Shown piece after piece: positions 51,285 through 59,621 of a DNA stretch of 64,000 nucleotides. The stretch is taken from positions 1 to 64,000 of the forward strand of contig NZ_AQYJ01000029.1 in NCBI RefSeq assembly GCF_000380565.1, given 5' to 3'. The notes beneath the pieces are model-generated. The model searched no databases, had not been told where the DNA came from, and saw only the letters and a program-made list of their open reading frames with translations. The stretch's first letter is position 1. Each line of letters starts with the position of its first letter. The position numbers and the translations under genes are program-made. The DNA comes from Microbulbifer variabilis ATCC 700307. GTDB taxonomy: Bacteria; Pseudomonadota; Gammaproteobacteria; Pseudomonadales; Cellvibrionaceae.

Positions 51285-51851
51285 ATGGATGCCCTGACCG
51301 CCTTGCATAACAGAGTCTCAACGGGAAAGCTTATTGAGCCAGCTCCCAATGAACAGCAGCGCCAGAACATCTTTCGCGCCGCCCTTCGCGCGGCGGACCA
51401 CGCCTGTTTGCGCCCCTGGCGCTTCCTGCTAATAGAGGGCCAGGAGCGTAATCGATTGGGGGAGCTATTCCTGCAGGCGGCTGAACAAGCTGAAGGCGCT
51501 CCACTAGTGGAAGCCCAGCGCCAGCGTACATTGGCTATGCCGCTGCGAGCGCCTTTGATCATTGTGGCTATCACCCGTCTACAGGAGCATCCCAAGGTAC
51601 CTCACATGGAGCAGCATATGTCTACTGCCGGCGCCGTACAGGCTATGCTCACCGCTGCCTTCGCAGAGGGTGTTGGCGCCTACTGGCGTACTGGCCCCCT
51701 GGCCAGAAACCCGGTGGTTGCTGAGGGGCTCGGCCTTGCGGAAAATGAGCGTATAGATGGTTTTATTTACTGTGGGACCCCGGATAAAGCTCCCCGCCAG
51801 GCACCGGATTTACAGGTGGATACATATTTTTCCCAATGGAATGCACAATAG
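51285..51851 (+). CDS. Nitroreductase family protein (YdjA-like)
   Basis: A 188-residue FMN-dependent oxidoreductase. I chose ATG 51285 (GGAG 8 bases upstream); the start then reads MDALTALHNRVSTGKLIEPAP as in YdjA. FMN-contact regions are LRPWRFLLIEG, STAGAVQAMLTAAFAEGVGAYWRTG and IDGFIYCGTP. This is the minimal-size nitroreductase group, and its substrate is unknown. Confidence 0.88.
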   Translation: MDALTALHNRVSTGKLIEPAPNEQQRQNIFRAALRAADHACLRPWRFLLIEGQERNRLGELFLQAAEQAEGAPLVEAQRQRTLAMPLRAPLIIVAITRLQEHPKVPHMEQHMSTAGAVQAMLTAAFAEGVGAYWRTGPLARNPVVAEGLGLAENERIDGFIYCGTPDKAPRQAPDLQVDTYFSQWNAQ

Positions 51852-51854
51852 TAC

Positions 51855-51883
51855 TTGCACATCAGGAAACATTTGGGTAAAGT
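51855..51883 (+). promoter_or_regulatory. Candidate promoter of tRNA-Ser
   Basis: TTGCAC (51855-51860), a 17-base spacer and TAAAGT (51878-51883), then a GCGCGC discriminator, about 100 bases before tRNA-Ser. Elements deviate from consensus. Confidence 0.4.
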
Positions 51884-51991
51884 GCGCGCTCTCTCGACGA
51901 CACAGCAGCTATCTTCCTGATTTTCTTGAAGATTTCGCTAAAGAGAGATCCCCGCTGAAAGGCGGATTGCCCTCCCAGAGGGTGACAATTT

Positions 51992-52079
51992 GGTGAGGTG
52001 TCCGAGTGGTCGAAGGAGCACGCCTGGAAAGTGTGTATGTCGAAAGGCATCGAGGGTTCGAATCCCTCCCTCACCGCCA
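51992..52079 (+). tRNA. tRNA-Ser (GGA)
   Basis: 88 bases with long variable arm and encoded CCA. Anticodon GGA in CTGGAAA; T-loop TTCGAAT. Followed by a terminator and a gene-poor region. Confidence 0.96.
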
Positions 52080-52085
52080 TCTACT

Positions 52086-52114
52086 AAAAGCCCGGTTTAT
52101 GCCGGGCTTTTTTA
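52086..52114 (+). terminator. Terminator of tRNA-Ser
   Basis: AAAAGCCCGG / CCGGGCTTTT stem with a 5-base loop and T run. Confidence 0.9.
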
Positions 52115-53047
52115 TTTCTGTGTACTGCTTAACTCTCCGTTATCTTTTCGGCAATTATTATGCTGACTGTATAGATATTCGTTTGTCAGATGGGCCTCAA
52201 CTATTTAAAGCGGCACTATCTAGTTAATTCTCTATTCAAGCTTTTATTTTCTGGCTGCCCCAACCGATAGCGCCAGGACCTATTGGGTGCTGCTATGGAG
52301 AGATATCTTTTCATTGGCTACCCGGTAATGCTGCTGTGCTCATAGCCGGTGAATCGTTCGATCTAAGGTGAGCGTAAATACAACTTGGTATGTTCATGCG
52401 GTTTAAACGCTTCTATGGGTTGCCCCTTATTGTGGCTCTTCTTGTCTGTTGGCATTTCCTCTACTGACAAAGTTGCGCGGGTTTGGTTAGCTCAATTGAA
52501 TGGATTGCAGTTGCGAATTTAACTTGCTGCCTTTGCTTTGAGTCACAGCGGCGCCTTTTATCTTTTCAGTGTTTATCTCGCTCGCATCTGCATCATGTAT
52601 TTTTACTGACTTGGTTTGCTTTTTAGAAAATTATTACCTGGTGAGTAAAGGCGTCATGTTCATAAATATTTCCTACTTCTTGTTTTTATCTTCTTTAGTA
52701 TGGAATTACCCCGTATTTGTTAGCTGTTCTAGTGCAACAGCCCGGACAAGATTGGCTTAACTAAAGCGGCTTCGTCAGAGTCGATTTAGTTAAGTTGCAC
52801 GGCCAACGCGACCTGTCGATAATTCAATCCAATACCGTCCGCCACATACTTTCTCTTGACGGTAGGCAGAGTAATATCGAGTCCAGCACCACCGTTTGTG
52901 GGCTGTCTTGGGCTGTCTTAGGCGAGCTGATAACCACGCTGGGCAAGCATAAGCCGGAAATCTCCGATAACCGCAACGGTATAAAAGTGCCGCTATATGA
53001 AGGCAGGAGTGAGGCTCGTTGAGATTATCCCGAGCGCGCTAGGGTAG
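52115..53047. other. Gene-poor AT-rich region after tRNA-Ser
   Basis: About 930 bases. No intact gene. Two features stand out: a perfect 10-bp inverted repeat CTTAACTAAA / TTTAGTTAAG at 52756-52794, and a frame at 52795-53022 (KLHGQRDLSIIQSN...) that may be a remnant of an unknown gene. The base composition and the UmuC remnants downstream suggest an old insertion. Confidence 0.5.
52756..52794. repeat. Perfect 10-bp inverted repeat
   Basis: Arms CTTAACTAAA and TTTAGTTAAG flank 19 bases. The edges GCTTAAC and GTTAAGT fit the RYYYAAC/GTTRRRY core pattern of integron attC sites, but the interior lacks clear inner boxes. It may be an IS end or a hairpin. Confidence 0.35.
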
Positions 53048-53245
53048 GGTGATCTGTTCACGCCAGGTCAATCGGCAAGGGCCAGGGAGACTATGCAAGC
53101 CAGTGATAGCATCAACTGCAAGTTTGGTCGGGGCACTCCTTTCCTGGGGGCTGAAGGCATCCAGAAGAAATGAAAGATGCGGCAGGCTTATACATCGCCT
53201 GCCTATACCACTTGGTGGTGGGACTTGCTTCAGGTGATGGCTTGA
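53048..53245 (+). pseudogene. UmuC C-terminal remnant, copy 1
   Basis: In one frame: GDLFTPGQSAR, FGRGTPFLGAEGIQKK, a TGA (53171-53173, in the place of Trp), then KMRQAYTSPAYTT and DLLQVM. This is the end of UmuC, the DNA polymerase V catalytic subunit, whose family C-terminus carries GRGTLYFAGQG and SPRYTT. The rest of the gene is absent. A second remnant lies 800 bases downstream in the same direction. Confidence 0.7.
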
Positions 53246-53336
53246 GTTGTTACCGGAAGCAGCGCTTTAGGAGTTTTATGCCAAGAGCAGTGGCAGTTAT
53301 TTGGGGAGGGCTGCCATTGCTGCTAAGGTTTTTTAA

Positions 53337-53660
53337 CTAGATGTTTACGTAGACTGCGTTGATTTTTATCCAGGAGCTTTGACAACCTTCAACATTCAGC
53401 CTTACTTCTTTCTCCGCTATAGCGGCGGATAGCAGTGTAGATTTCAAGATTGGGTCATCGTCGCTACTTATGCCTGCGTAGCCATTATTTGTTGGGCATT
53501 CAGCTTTTGCTTCGTCGCTAAACCCTTCTTTCAATTTAAGTGCAACGGCTCCATTAGCGGTTGAATAGTAGGAGCTGATAGTTCCAATTGTTTGTGCGGA
53601 ATGTGCTGGGATTGATGCCAGCATTATAAGCAGCGAGGTTAGCAGCGTAGGCTTTTTCAT
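53337..53660 (-). CDS. Small secreted protein
   Basis: A 107-residue protein with a clear signal peptide (MKKPTLLTSLLIMLASIPAHS, cleavage near AHSA). The mature ~85 residues have two cysteines (KAECPTNNGYAG and VEGCQSSW) and an N-terminal TIGTISSYYSTANGAVALKL. Similar small secreted proteins with NGYAG and GC motifs are known in marine gammaproteobacteria, without function. It lies between the two UmuC remnants on the opposite strand. Confidence 0.65.
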   Translation of the reverse strand: MKKPTLLTSLLIMLASIPAHSAQTIGTISSYYSTANGAVALKLKEGFSDEAKAECPTNNGYAGISSDDDPILKSTLLSAAIAEKEVRLNVEGCQSSWIKINAVYVNI

Positions 53661-53852
53661 AGGTTTCCTAATTAATTAAGTGTCCAAATCTTATGCTTGC
53701 GTAATAGTAATCACTATCCACTTCAAGGCAATCTGGCAGCGCACTTTGCCGTATGAACTGCATTATTTCAATTAGAGTTTGAATGAGCAGAACTCCATTC
53801 TCAATTGGTGATCTGGAGGTAACTGTGAAGCTGTTGAGAAAGGCTAGGTCGG

Positions 53853-54041
53853 GATGATCTAGTCACGCCAGATCAATCTGCAAAGCCAAGTGAGACTATT
53901 GATAGTATCAACCACAAGTTTGGCCGGGGGACTCTGTTTCTCGGGGCTGAAGGTAACTAGAAGAAATGGAAGATGCGGCAGGCTTATACGTCGCCTGCCT
54001 ACACCACTAAATGGGGTGATTTGCCTAAAGTGACAACTTAA
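53853..54041 (+). pseudogene. UmuC C-terminal remnant, copy 2
   Basis: In one frame: DDLVTPDQSAKPSETIDSIN, HKFGRGTLFLGAEGN, a TAG (53958-53960), then KKWKMRQAYTSPAYTTKWGD and LPKVTT, ending at TAA. It is the same part of UmuC as copy 1 but with a different stop, so the copies decayed independently or the duplication preceded the decay. Copy 2 keeps the Trp that is TGA in copy 1. Confidence 0.7.
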
Positions 54042-54628
54042 TCTGATTGTACTAATTAGATTCCGATAGATTTCATACTTTGCAAAGCCCTTAGTATGTT
54101 AAAATGAGTGCATTTGTATAAATATACAGCAGGGATTGGCGCTCCAAAAAATGTCTAAGATTTGCTCTAAATTATTGATCTATATAGAGCAAAAATGAGT
54201 AATAAAGGGTAGTTTTCTTAGACAGAGATTCCCCGGAAAGCTAGCAATCACAAGAGTTAGAGGGCTGTTTTAGTCAATACTGCTGCAGTATATGAGTGCC
54301 TTTATGAAACCCTCTTACTACCAGGCTGAGGTTACTTAAGTTGCCTAGTCGACCATAAGTAATTATCGTTTTCAAAGAGGACGCCGCTCCGACCGGCGGC
54401 TTCTATAAAATTCTCAAGTACTATCCAGTATTTGTTCCTTGTTGCGAAATGCCTTCTTCTCTCCTGTCGCGGGAAATTGATCGGAACCCATAAGCAGTAA
54501 GCTCCCCTCGCTTTGTGCGGTGTAATGCTAGTGGCATTTCCATCTTGGATAATTGAGTGCTTTATTGACTCAACTCCAGGGGGCAACCAAAATACCTGCC
54601 TAGTAGTAATTTGCCGCAGTTTAGTTTT
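54042..54628. other. AT-rich gap
   Basis: About 590 bases between the UmuC remnant and the nuclease gene. I see no supported gene. A 15-base palindrome-like ATACTGCTGCAGTAT occurs at about 54277-54291. A weak reading frame on the minus strand (54332-54586) has no start signals or family look. Confidence 0.5.
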
Positions 54629-55129
54629 ATGCGACTTAAGTCTTTGTTATTGATTTCCTTGCTCTCAGTAAGCGGATGTTATGAGGTTGCGCCTCAGTCT
54701 TACAATCGTAGTGAGTGGTTGCCTGGTTGGGCTGATGTGGATGGAGATTGCCAGAATACTCGCCAAGAGCTTTTGATAAGGCTTTCATTGGCTCCGGTAG
54801 TTTTTAGCAATGAAAAAGGTTGTACAGTGGTGTCCGGTTTATGGATAGACCCATATACAGGGCAGTTTTTTGAAAAGGCATCGGACTTGGATGTAGAGCA
54901 TATAGTACCGCTTTCCTGGGCCCATAAACATGGTGGCTCCACTTGGAGTCGAGAGCAGCGTAGGGCATTTGCCGAAGATCCAGCTAATCTTTGGCTGGTG
55001 GATGATGGCCACAATCAACGTAAGGGTGGTAAGGGGCCGACTGAGTGGTTACCTCCATATCAGCCAGCCCGAAGCGTATATAGGCGGCAGTTCATGGCTA
55101 TCGCCAGGAAGTATGGGCTCGATCAGTGA
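54629..55129 (+). CDS. Exported HNH-type nuclease (DUF1524-like), probable lipoprotein
   Basis: A 166-residue protein. ATG 54629 gives the signal MRLKSLLLISLLSVSGC, with lipobox VSGC, so it is probably a lipoprotein. The mature part carries an HNH-like core: DLDVEHIVPLSWA (catalytic His), then AEDPANLWLVDDGHNQRKGG with Asn and His, as in secreted DUF1524-type endonucleases (GmrSD C-terminal domain). It may digest extracellular DNA. The ribosome-binding site is poor; TTG 54611 is an alternative start. Confidence 0.75.
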   Translation: MRLKSLLLISLLSVSGCYEVAPQSYNRSEWLPGWADVDGDCQNTRQELLIRLSLAPVVFSNEKGCTVVSGLWIDPYTGQFFEKASDLDVEHIVPLSWAHKHGGSTWSREQRRAFAEDPANLWLVDDGHNQRKGGKGPTEWLPPYQPARSVYRRQFMAIARKYGLDQ

Positions 55130-55588
55130 AGTAAATAGTAAGATGTCCCTTCACTTGGCAATTTATATTGACTTTTGAAGGGGCAATTTTTGATTGAGTT
55201 CTGCTTATTCTAAATTATTGCTTACCCTTTTATAGGGAATCTCTCTTTTTGAATTTTTTTGTTTTATATTCTCTCGTCTGATTAATATGTCTAGGTATTC
55301 TGTGCCTCGCAGCCAGATTGATTAATTAAAAGCGCACTGGTCATAGTTGTTTAAGATCTTGGGACCGTGATTCTAAATATCTTGGCATAACTATCTACTT
55401 GTACCGCAATACTACTGCGCTTCGTTGCCTTGGGTTATAAGTTCTGCGACTACTTGACCTTGTGGTAAGTTGGGGTGTTGTCAAGAACGTGTCTATAGGT
55501 TGCATAATTAAAGTGCTTCTTATGGGGTGAGAGCCTTTTAGGTAGGGAAGTAATTTCCTGGTTTAGTGGAAGAATAAAGGATAACAGT
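55130..55588. other. AT-rich gap
   Basis: About 460 bases without a supported gene. Sequence is AT-rich (runs of T at 55245-55265). No hairpin or tRNA noticed. Confidence 0.5.
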
Positions 55589-56269
55589 ATGGACAGGGTT
55601 GCCGGAGTTTCATCAATATGTATGGGGCTAATCTATATTGCCGCTTTTTTATTTTTTGGATTTTTTTGGGCCTTTCCATCGGGTGGAAGTCCTACAGAAA
55701 AGATGGCATTTCTGGCAGAAAATCAACTGCTATTTAGTAGTGTTTATATATTAATGTATCTGGTGTTTGCTGTCTTTTTGGGGTGTTTGGTGGTTTGCCT
55801 TTATGAAAAGCTCAGGAATAGAGGCAGGAGGATCACAGCTCTAGCTTCCTTATTTGGGACAATCTGGGTTGGTCTTTTGATTGCTAGCGGTATGATTGCG
55901 AATATTGGGCTTGCTTATGCCTTGGGGCTCTCCGAAGTCAATGTAGAAAAAGCTTTTGAAGCTTGGGGTGTTATATACCTGTTGGTTGAGAGCCTTGGTG
56001 GAGGGAATGAGTTGGTTGGTGGGCTTTGGGTCTTGCTGATTAGCGTGGTTGCGTTGCAAGCAAGGGTTTTCTCCCGCCCATTAAATTACCTTGGAGTGAT
56101 AGTAGGAGCCGCTGGAATTGCGACCGTTTACCCTGCTGATATTCTCACGGAAATTTTTGGTGTCACTCAAATAGGCTGGTTTATCTGGATGGGTATTTCT
56201 TTATTAGGGAAGAGCAGTAATAGGCAGACTTGGGAAGCTGCTAACGCTGTTAATGGTGCTACGGAATAG
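55589..56269 (+). CDS. DUF4386-like membrane protein
   Basis: A 226-residue inner-membrane protein with about six hydrophobic segments. It begins DRVAGVSSICMGLIYIAAFL, followed by VYILMYLVFAVFLGCLVVCL, a loop (YEKLRNRGRR), and C-terminal segments including NELVGGLWVLLISVVAL, as in the DUF4386 family. RBS AAGGATAAC precedes the ATG. Function is unknown. Confidence 0.65.
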   Translation: MDRVAGVSSICMGLIYIAAFLFFGFFWAFPSGGSPTEKMAFLAENQLLFSSVYILMYLVFAVFLGCLVVCLYEKLRNRGRRITALASLFGTIWVGLLIASGMIANIGLAYALGLSEVNVEKAFEAWGVIYLLVESLGGGNELVGGLWVLLISVVALQARVFSRPLNYLGVIVGAAGIATVYPADILTEIFGVTQIGWFIWMGISLLGKSSNRQTWEAANAVNGATE

Positions 56270-56753
56270 TTTCGTGCTGACTAATTATTCTTCAGTGTAG
56301 AGAAGACAAGTATTTTGTTGTGGTTATTATCGCCTCCACTTCCTAATGTTTGCCTTCATTGGCCCCCTCTTGGCATTATCAGTGGGATGACTTTGTCTGT
56401 TCCACTGGTCTTGCTTACTTTACTTTCTGCTGGAGGGTTAAAACTGGAGCTTCTGGCTTCACAAGAAGTGATATCAACGGCTGCTTAGCATTTTTTTGGA
56501 TCTCGCGCCAAAAAATGAAAAATGCGTCTATTCTTTCAATGGGCCAGACAGTCTTTAAAGAGGTGTCCTGGCTAGAGTTTCCGCTGTAAAAGGTGTGGTG
56601 TAGAGACGGGCTTTACCAGTTGCCCATTGCTTTCAGTGTTTTTAGGCATGAATAGCTAGTCTCAACCTGCCAGCTCCTGGGAAGCGAGCGGATAGCACAT
56701 TACCTGCAATTGATTTACAGGGTGATAGCCCTGGAAACTTTGGAGATCTTATT
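56270..56753. other. Gap between DUF4386 and HdeA-like genes
   Basis: About 480 bases. One weak reading frame (56350-56589) has no ribosome-binding site or recognisable protein. No terminator of note. Confidence 0.45.
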
Positions 56754-57194
56754 GTGAAAAGCAAGCAGTACATCCTTCCTTTGGTAATTGCCAGTCTTGC
56801 TGCTTCTGCTGCCCTTGCGGATTCTCATCCCAAGAAGCCGGCGAAGGACTGGACTTGTGCAGATTTCCTGGCCATTGATGATGAGTTTAAGCCTAAAGCA
56901 GTCTATTGGGCTGCGGCTTATTCAAAGCGCGGTAAGGAAGAGGGTGATATGTTGGATATCGAGGGCACCGAAAAGGTGACACCAATGATTATCACCGCCT
57001 GTGCCAACGCGCCAAAAGAGTCCTTCTGGGCCAAGTTTAAGGATGAGTGGCACAAGATGGGGCGCCACCACGGTAAGGACAAGGCGAAGCAAATGATGAA
57101 CATGCAGGGTGGCGGCAATAACATGGGTACCGATGGCAATAACAGTGGTACCAACGGCAGCAACAATATGCAGAAGCAAAAACAGAAGCAGTAG
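56754..57194 (+). CDS. HdeA/HdeB-family periplasmic protein with a Gly/Asn/Gln tail
   Basis: A 146-residue protein from GTG 56754 with a signal peptide (cleavage after AALA, near residue 22). Mature residues match HdeA/HdeB: KDWTCADFLAIDDEFKPKAV, VTPMIITACANAP, with the family's paired cysteines (Cys in WTC and TAC). HdeA/B are acid-stress periplasmic chaperones. After the domain comes a 30-residue low-complexity tail (NNMGTDGNNSGTNGSNN, then QKQKQKQ) not found in HdeA. A terminator follows. Confidence 0.82.
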   Translation: MKSKQYILPLVIASLAASAALADSHPKKPAKDWTCADFLAIDDEFKPKAVYWAAAYSKRGKEEGDMLDIEGTEKVTPMIITACANAPKESFWAKFKDEWHKMGRHHGKDKAKQMMNMQGGGNNMGTDGNNSGTNGSNNMQKQKQKQ

Positions 57195-57212
57195 CCCACT
57201 GCGTTGGATGAT

Positions 57213-57232
57213 ACCCGGCTTCGGCCGGGTTT
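57213..57232 (+). terminator. Terminator of the HdeA-like gene
   Basis: ACCCGGC / GCCGGGT stem with a TTCG tetraloop, followed by TTC. T run is short. Confidence 0.6.
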
Positions 57233-57354
57233 CGTCTATTCTGGTCTTGAAGCTTACCTTTGGCGGGGTATAGGCTATTGGTAAGTTTTCAAACCGGCTA
57301 GAGTTGGAGCTGCGATCATCGCCGGGTAATCAAGTAGTCAAATGGAGTTGTGCT

Positions 57355-57492
57355 ATGGGGAAGTCTGTTAGGGATGGTGTGAAGCGTGGACGGAACATTA
57401 ATCGTTCTGCCAGGCTGTTTTGGGGTGCGGTGCTACTGGCGGGCCTCTTCATGGCGCTGTTTATGCACTCAGCCAAGGCGTTCCCTCTGTAG
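57355..57492 (+). CDS. Small single-helix membrane protein
   Basis: A 45-residue protein from ATG 57355, with GGAG 8 bases upstream. A basic N-terminus (KSVRDGVKRGRNINRSARLF) precedes one membrane helix (WGAVLLAGLFMALFMHS) ending at the C-terminus. No family is recognised. An upstream in-frame ATG (57304) lacks a ribosome-binding site. Confidence 0.45.
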   Translation: MGKSVRDGVKRGRNINRSARLFWGAVLLAGLFMALFMHSAKAFPL

Positions 57493-57522
57493 TGCTTTTC
57501 TATAGCATAAGGGGGATAGAGA

Positions 57523-57598
57523 TGGCGCCCCCGGGTGGACTCGAACCACCAGTCCGGACTTAGGAGGTCCGTGGTTTATCCTGTTAACCGACGGGGGC
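57523..57598 (-). tRNA. tRNA-Arg (CCT)
   Basis: 76 bases with encoded CCA on the minus strand; acceptor GCCCCCG / CGGGGGC, anticodon CCT in the CTCCTAA loop, T-loop TTCGAGT. Decodes AGG. Confidence 0.95.
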
Positions 57599-57647
57599 AG
57601 GCACTTTAACCGAACTTTGTATCTGGCTATGGGTGCGAAGGGCGGCC

Positions 57648-57676
57648 ATTCTATCCGGTATGCCGGCAAATGTCAT
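57648..57676 (-). promoter_or_regulatory. Promoter of tRNA-Arg
   Basis: On the minus strand: ATGACA (57671-57676), a 17-base spacer, TAGAAT (57648-57653), then a GC-rich discriminator; about 45 bases before the tRNA. Confidence 0.6.
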
Positions 57677-57947
57677 GTCATCCTGCACCCTCAACGTCTA
57701 TCTGCTTAGTTTCATTATTCGCCGATACTCGCGAGTAGACCTGTCACTCTAGGTAACAGGCAGAAGCTCTAGTTACCGCATTACCCGCTGTTTCCTATCT
57801 GTGCGGTTTTCGAAATTTTTTCATAATTATTTGCTGTGCCATCGTTGGTTTTGTGTTTGAAAAACGCAATTTGGCGGACATTTTTGCGTGCTGAAAAGCG
57901 GAATCTGATTGAAGTCAATTTGTCATTGTTTAGGTGTAAATTTTTGC

Positions 57948-57977
57948 TTGACCATGATTGTTTAGCATCGCTAATCT
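57948..57977 (+). promoter_or_regulatory. Candidate promoter of the PA3496-like gene
   Basis: TTGACC (57948-57953), an 18-base spacer and TAATCT (57972-57977), about 65 bases upstream of the start codon. Confidence 0.4.
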
Positions 57978-58042
57978 GCAGTGGCACCCAAGGTGCAATA
58001 AGGATATTTCTGCTTTCGCGAATCAAGATTATGGAGTTTCGT

Positions 58043-58225
58043 ATGAGCGGTAACGTTAACGAAAAGTACATGGATTTTGACAGTGTGGATATTCCACAAA
58101 TTGCTAATGAAGTACTAAAGCAGGCTACTTCCCAGCCGCCGCGTGACGCGCGCAGGATGGTGGAGGATAAACTGGAGGAGATACGCTTGAGGCGGGAGTT
58201 AATGGATTATGATTTTGAAAACTAA
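58043..58225 (+). CDS. PA3496-like small acidic protein
   Basis: A 60-residue protein from ATG 58043, with GGAG about 6 bases upstream; the ATG at 58031 overlaps that site. The C-terminal part PRDARRMVEDKLEEIRLRRE and the ending LMDYDFEN resemble the PA3496 family of small proteins annotated as putative envelope-integrity factors. It is soluble, charged and helical. The family name comes from recall of short motifs, so it is tentative. Confidence 0.6.
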   Translation: MSGNVNEKYMDFDSVDIPQIANEVLKQATSQPPRDARRMVEDKLEEIRLRRELMDYDFEN

Positions 58226-58263
58226 ATACTCAAAAGGGATTTAAGTTACCAATTATTTTAGGG

Positions 58264-58297
58264 TTGTACGGGGTTGCCACTAGAGCCCCGTACAATT
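58264..58297 (+). terminator. Terminator of the PA3496-like gene
   Basis: TTGTACGGGG / CCCCGTACAA stem with a 12-base loop followed by TTT. Confidence 0.75.
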
Positions 58298-58603
58298 TGA
58301 GAACTAATTACATTCATTTATTTACTGCTTTATTCATTGCTAATAAATTTCCCACGGATTAATTTCCATTGAAATTAGCTGATAACTAGTTGATGGGAAA
58401 ATCTATCAATAACGCCCCAATTATCGCTGATGCAATTAAATGCTGACGTCCAGCGCTCAGAATTTCTCTATTACTACGTAGAGTTTTGCCGCTAATGACT
58501 TTGTAACTAAGTAGTGGTTCTCTATGCGCTTTTAAGCAGGAATGAGCGCTCTATAAGGAATTGCAAGCAAAGGCGGCCCAGGAGCCGCACCTTTGGCATT
58601 TAA
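58298..58603. other. Gap with no supported feature
   Basis: About 300 AT-rich bases. A small CG-rich inverted repeat (AAGGCGGCCC..GGAGCCGCACCTT, about 58569-58592) may terminate the oxygenase gene on the minus strand. Confidence 0.4.
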
Positions 58604-59311
58604 CTACATTTGTGTAGCTGTTCCTTCATCCCCTTTACTTTGCTTGCCGCCAAACCAGCCCAACAGTTGCTTTAGCTTATGGGATAACTTGCCGCGCTTG
58701 GCTTTACGCTCTTTGTCAGCAGCACTTACCAGCCAGGCTACCTGGATAACCATTCGCTGCCCCTCAAAAGGCAAATGGCCGTGGAACGAATTATCCGCGC
58801 GCTTAAAGGCAGCAAGGGTGCCGTAGACAGGAGAGACTTCAGGCGCAACAGTATCTTCGAAGTCATCTATGCGCTTAAGGAAACGTAGGCAGCCGTTGCC
58901 ATCCACGGTCCACTCAGGGTTGAGGTAGAGCAGGGCGGTAGCGATTTTGGACTTACCGTCGGTATGAATCCTGCCGTGTCGCTTTTTCAAGGTGCGGCTG
59001 ATGGAGACATAAGTTGGGTATTGGGAGAGCTGTTCAATGCCCAGGTTGTCACCGATGGCATTGGCAAATTCCGGATCGGTAAACTGGGTGATCAAGGTAT
59101 TAATGGAAGTCCCGCATTCCTCCTTTTCATGGGGGAGGTAGCCAGCGCCTTTAAGGCGCGGAAAGTCTTCAATAAATGAAGACATCATGTTTTCGTTCAA
59201 AACTTTCTGGGCTACAAAGAATGGGAAGGGCTGGCGGTTAATCAGGATATCTTCGCCGGTCAAGTCACTGGCATTGAGCCAGCGGCTGGCTTCAGCAGCA
59301 GGGCTAGTCAT
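58604..59311 (-). CDS. 2-oxoglutarate/Fe(II)-dependent oxygenase family protein
   Basis: A 235-residue soluble protein with a double-stranded beta-helix core: HxD iron ligands His 115 and Asp 117 in GRIHTDGKSK, a second His at 177 or 179 in NSFHGHLPF, and Arg 186 for 2-oxoglutarate. The region YPTYVSISRTLKKRHGRIHTD fits prolyl-hydroxylase-type enzymes. The substrate is unknown. It is divergent from ccmA, sharing a gap of about 310 bases. Confidence 0.82.
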   Translation of the reverse strand: MTSPAAEASRWLNASDLTGEDILINRQPFPFFVAQKVLNENMMSSFIEDFPRLKGAGYLPHEKEECGTSINTLITQFTDPEFANAIGDNLGIEQLSQYPTYVSISRTLKKRHGRIHTDGKSKIATALLYLNPEWTVDGNGCLRFLKRIDDFEDTVAPEVSPVYGTLAAFKRADNSFHGHLPFEGQRMVIQVAWLVSAADKERKAKRGKLSHKLKQLLGWFGGKQSKGDEGTATQM

Positions 59312-59621
59312 TATTGTGCATCCTTACAAACTGGTCCGGTGTAGCCACCGGGTCACATCGAAGTTTTTGTTGATGTCGACCACAGAGTTTCAGCCCTGGT
59401 TCACCTGGGCATACGGCACTTGGCGCCGCCTCACGACAGTGCGAAAAGTATCAGAGCCAGGCTCTCGGGCCAATACCAGCGTACAAATACTGCCCCGATT
59501 TCTGGCTTTGCCTTGCTTGAAATCAAGGGCATGTGAGATAGGTTGCGTTGAATACCATGCATTTGGCGCAAGTGCCGGTATAATGCCGTTCAGATTTTCG
59601 TCAGAGCGGTTTTATCCAAGA
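59312..59621. other. Intergenic region upstream of ccmA
   Basis: About 310 bases. A TATAAT (59579-59584) about 40 bases before ccmA could be its -10, but no good -35 lies at 16-18 bases, so a regulated or non-standard promoter is possible. No other element is seen. Confidence 0.4.

Larger units (their letters stand above)
57599..58042. other. Intergenic region with two promoters
   Basis: About 440 bases between divergent tRNA-Arg and a small gene. It holds candidate promoters for both (see 57648-57676 and 57948-57977). Nothing else is recognised. Confidence 0.45.

Noticed and set aside
52795..53022. 75-codon frame (HGQRDLSIIQSN...) in the island
   Set aside because: Possible transposase or other gene remnant, but I recognise no motif and there is no start signal. 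Mentioned only in the gap entry.
54332..54586. Minus-strand 84-codon frame
   Set aside because: No ribosome-binding site, no family motif, and the composition is that of the surrounding non-coding DNA.
56350..56589. 79-codon frame after the DUF4386 gene
   Set aside because: No start signal and no protein-like pattern beyond chance.
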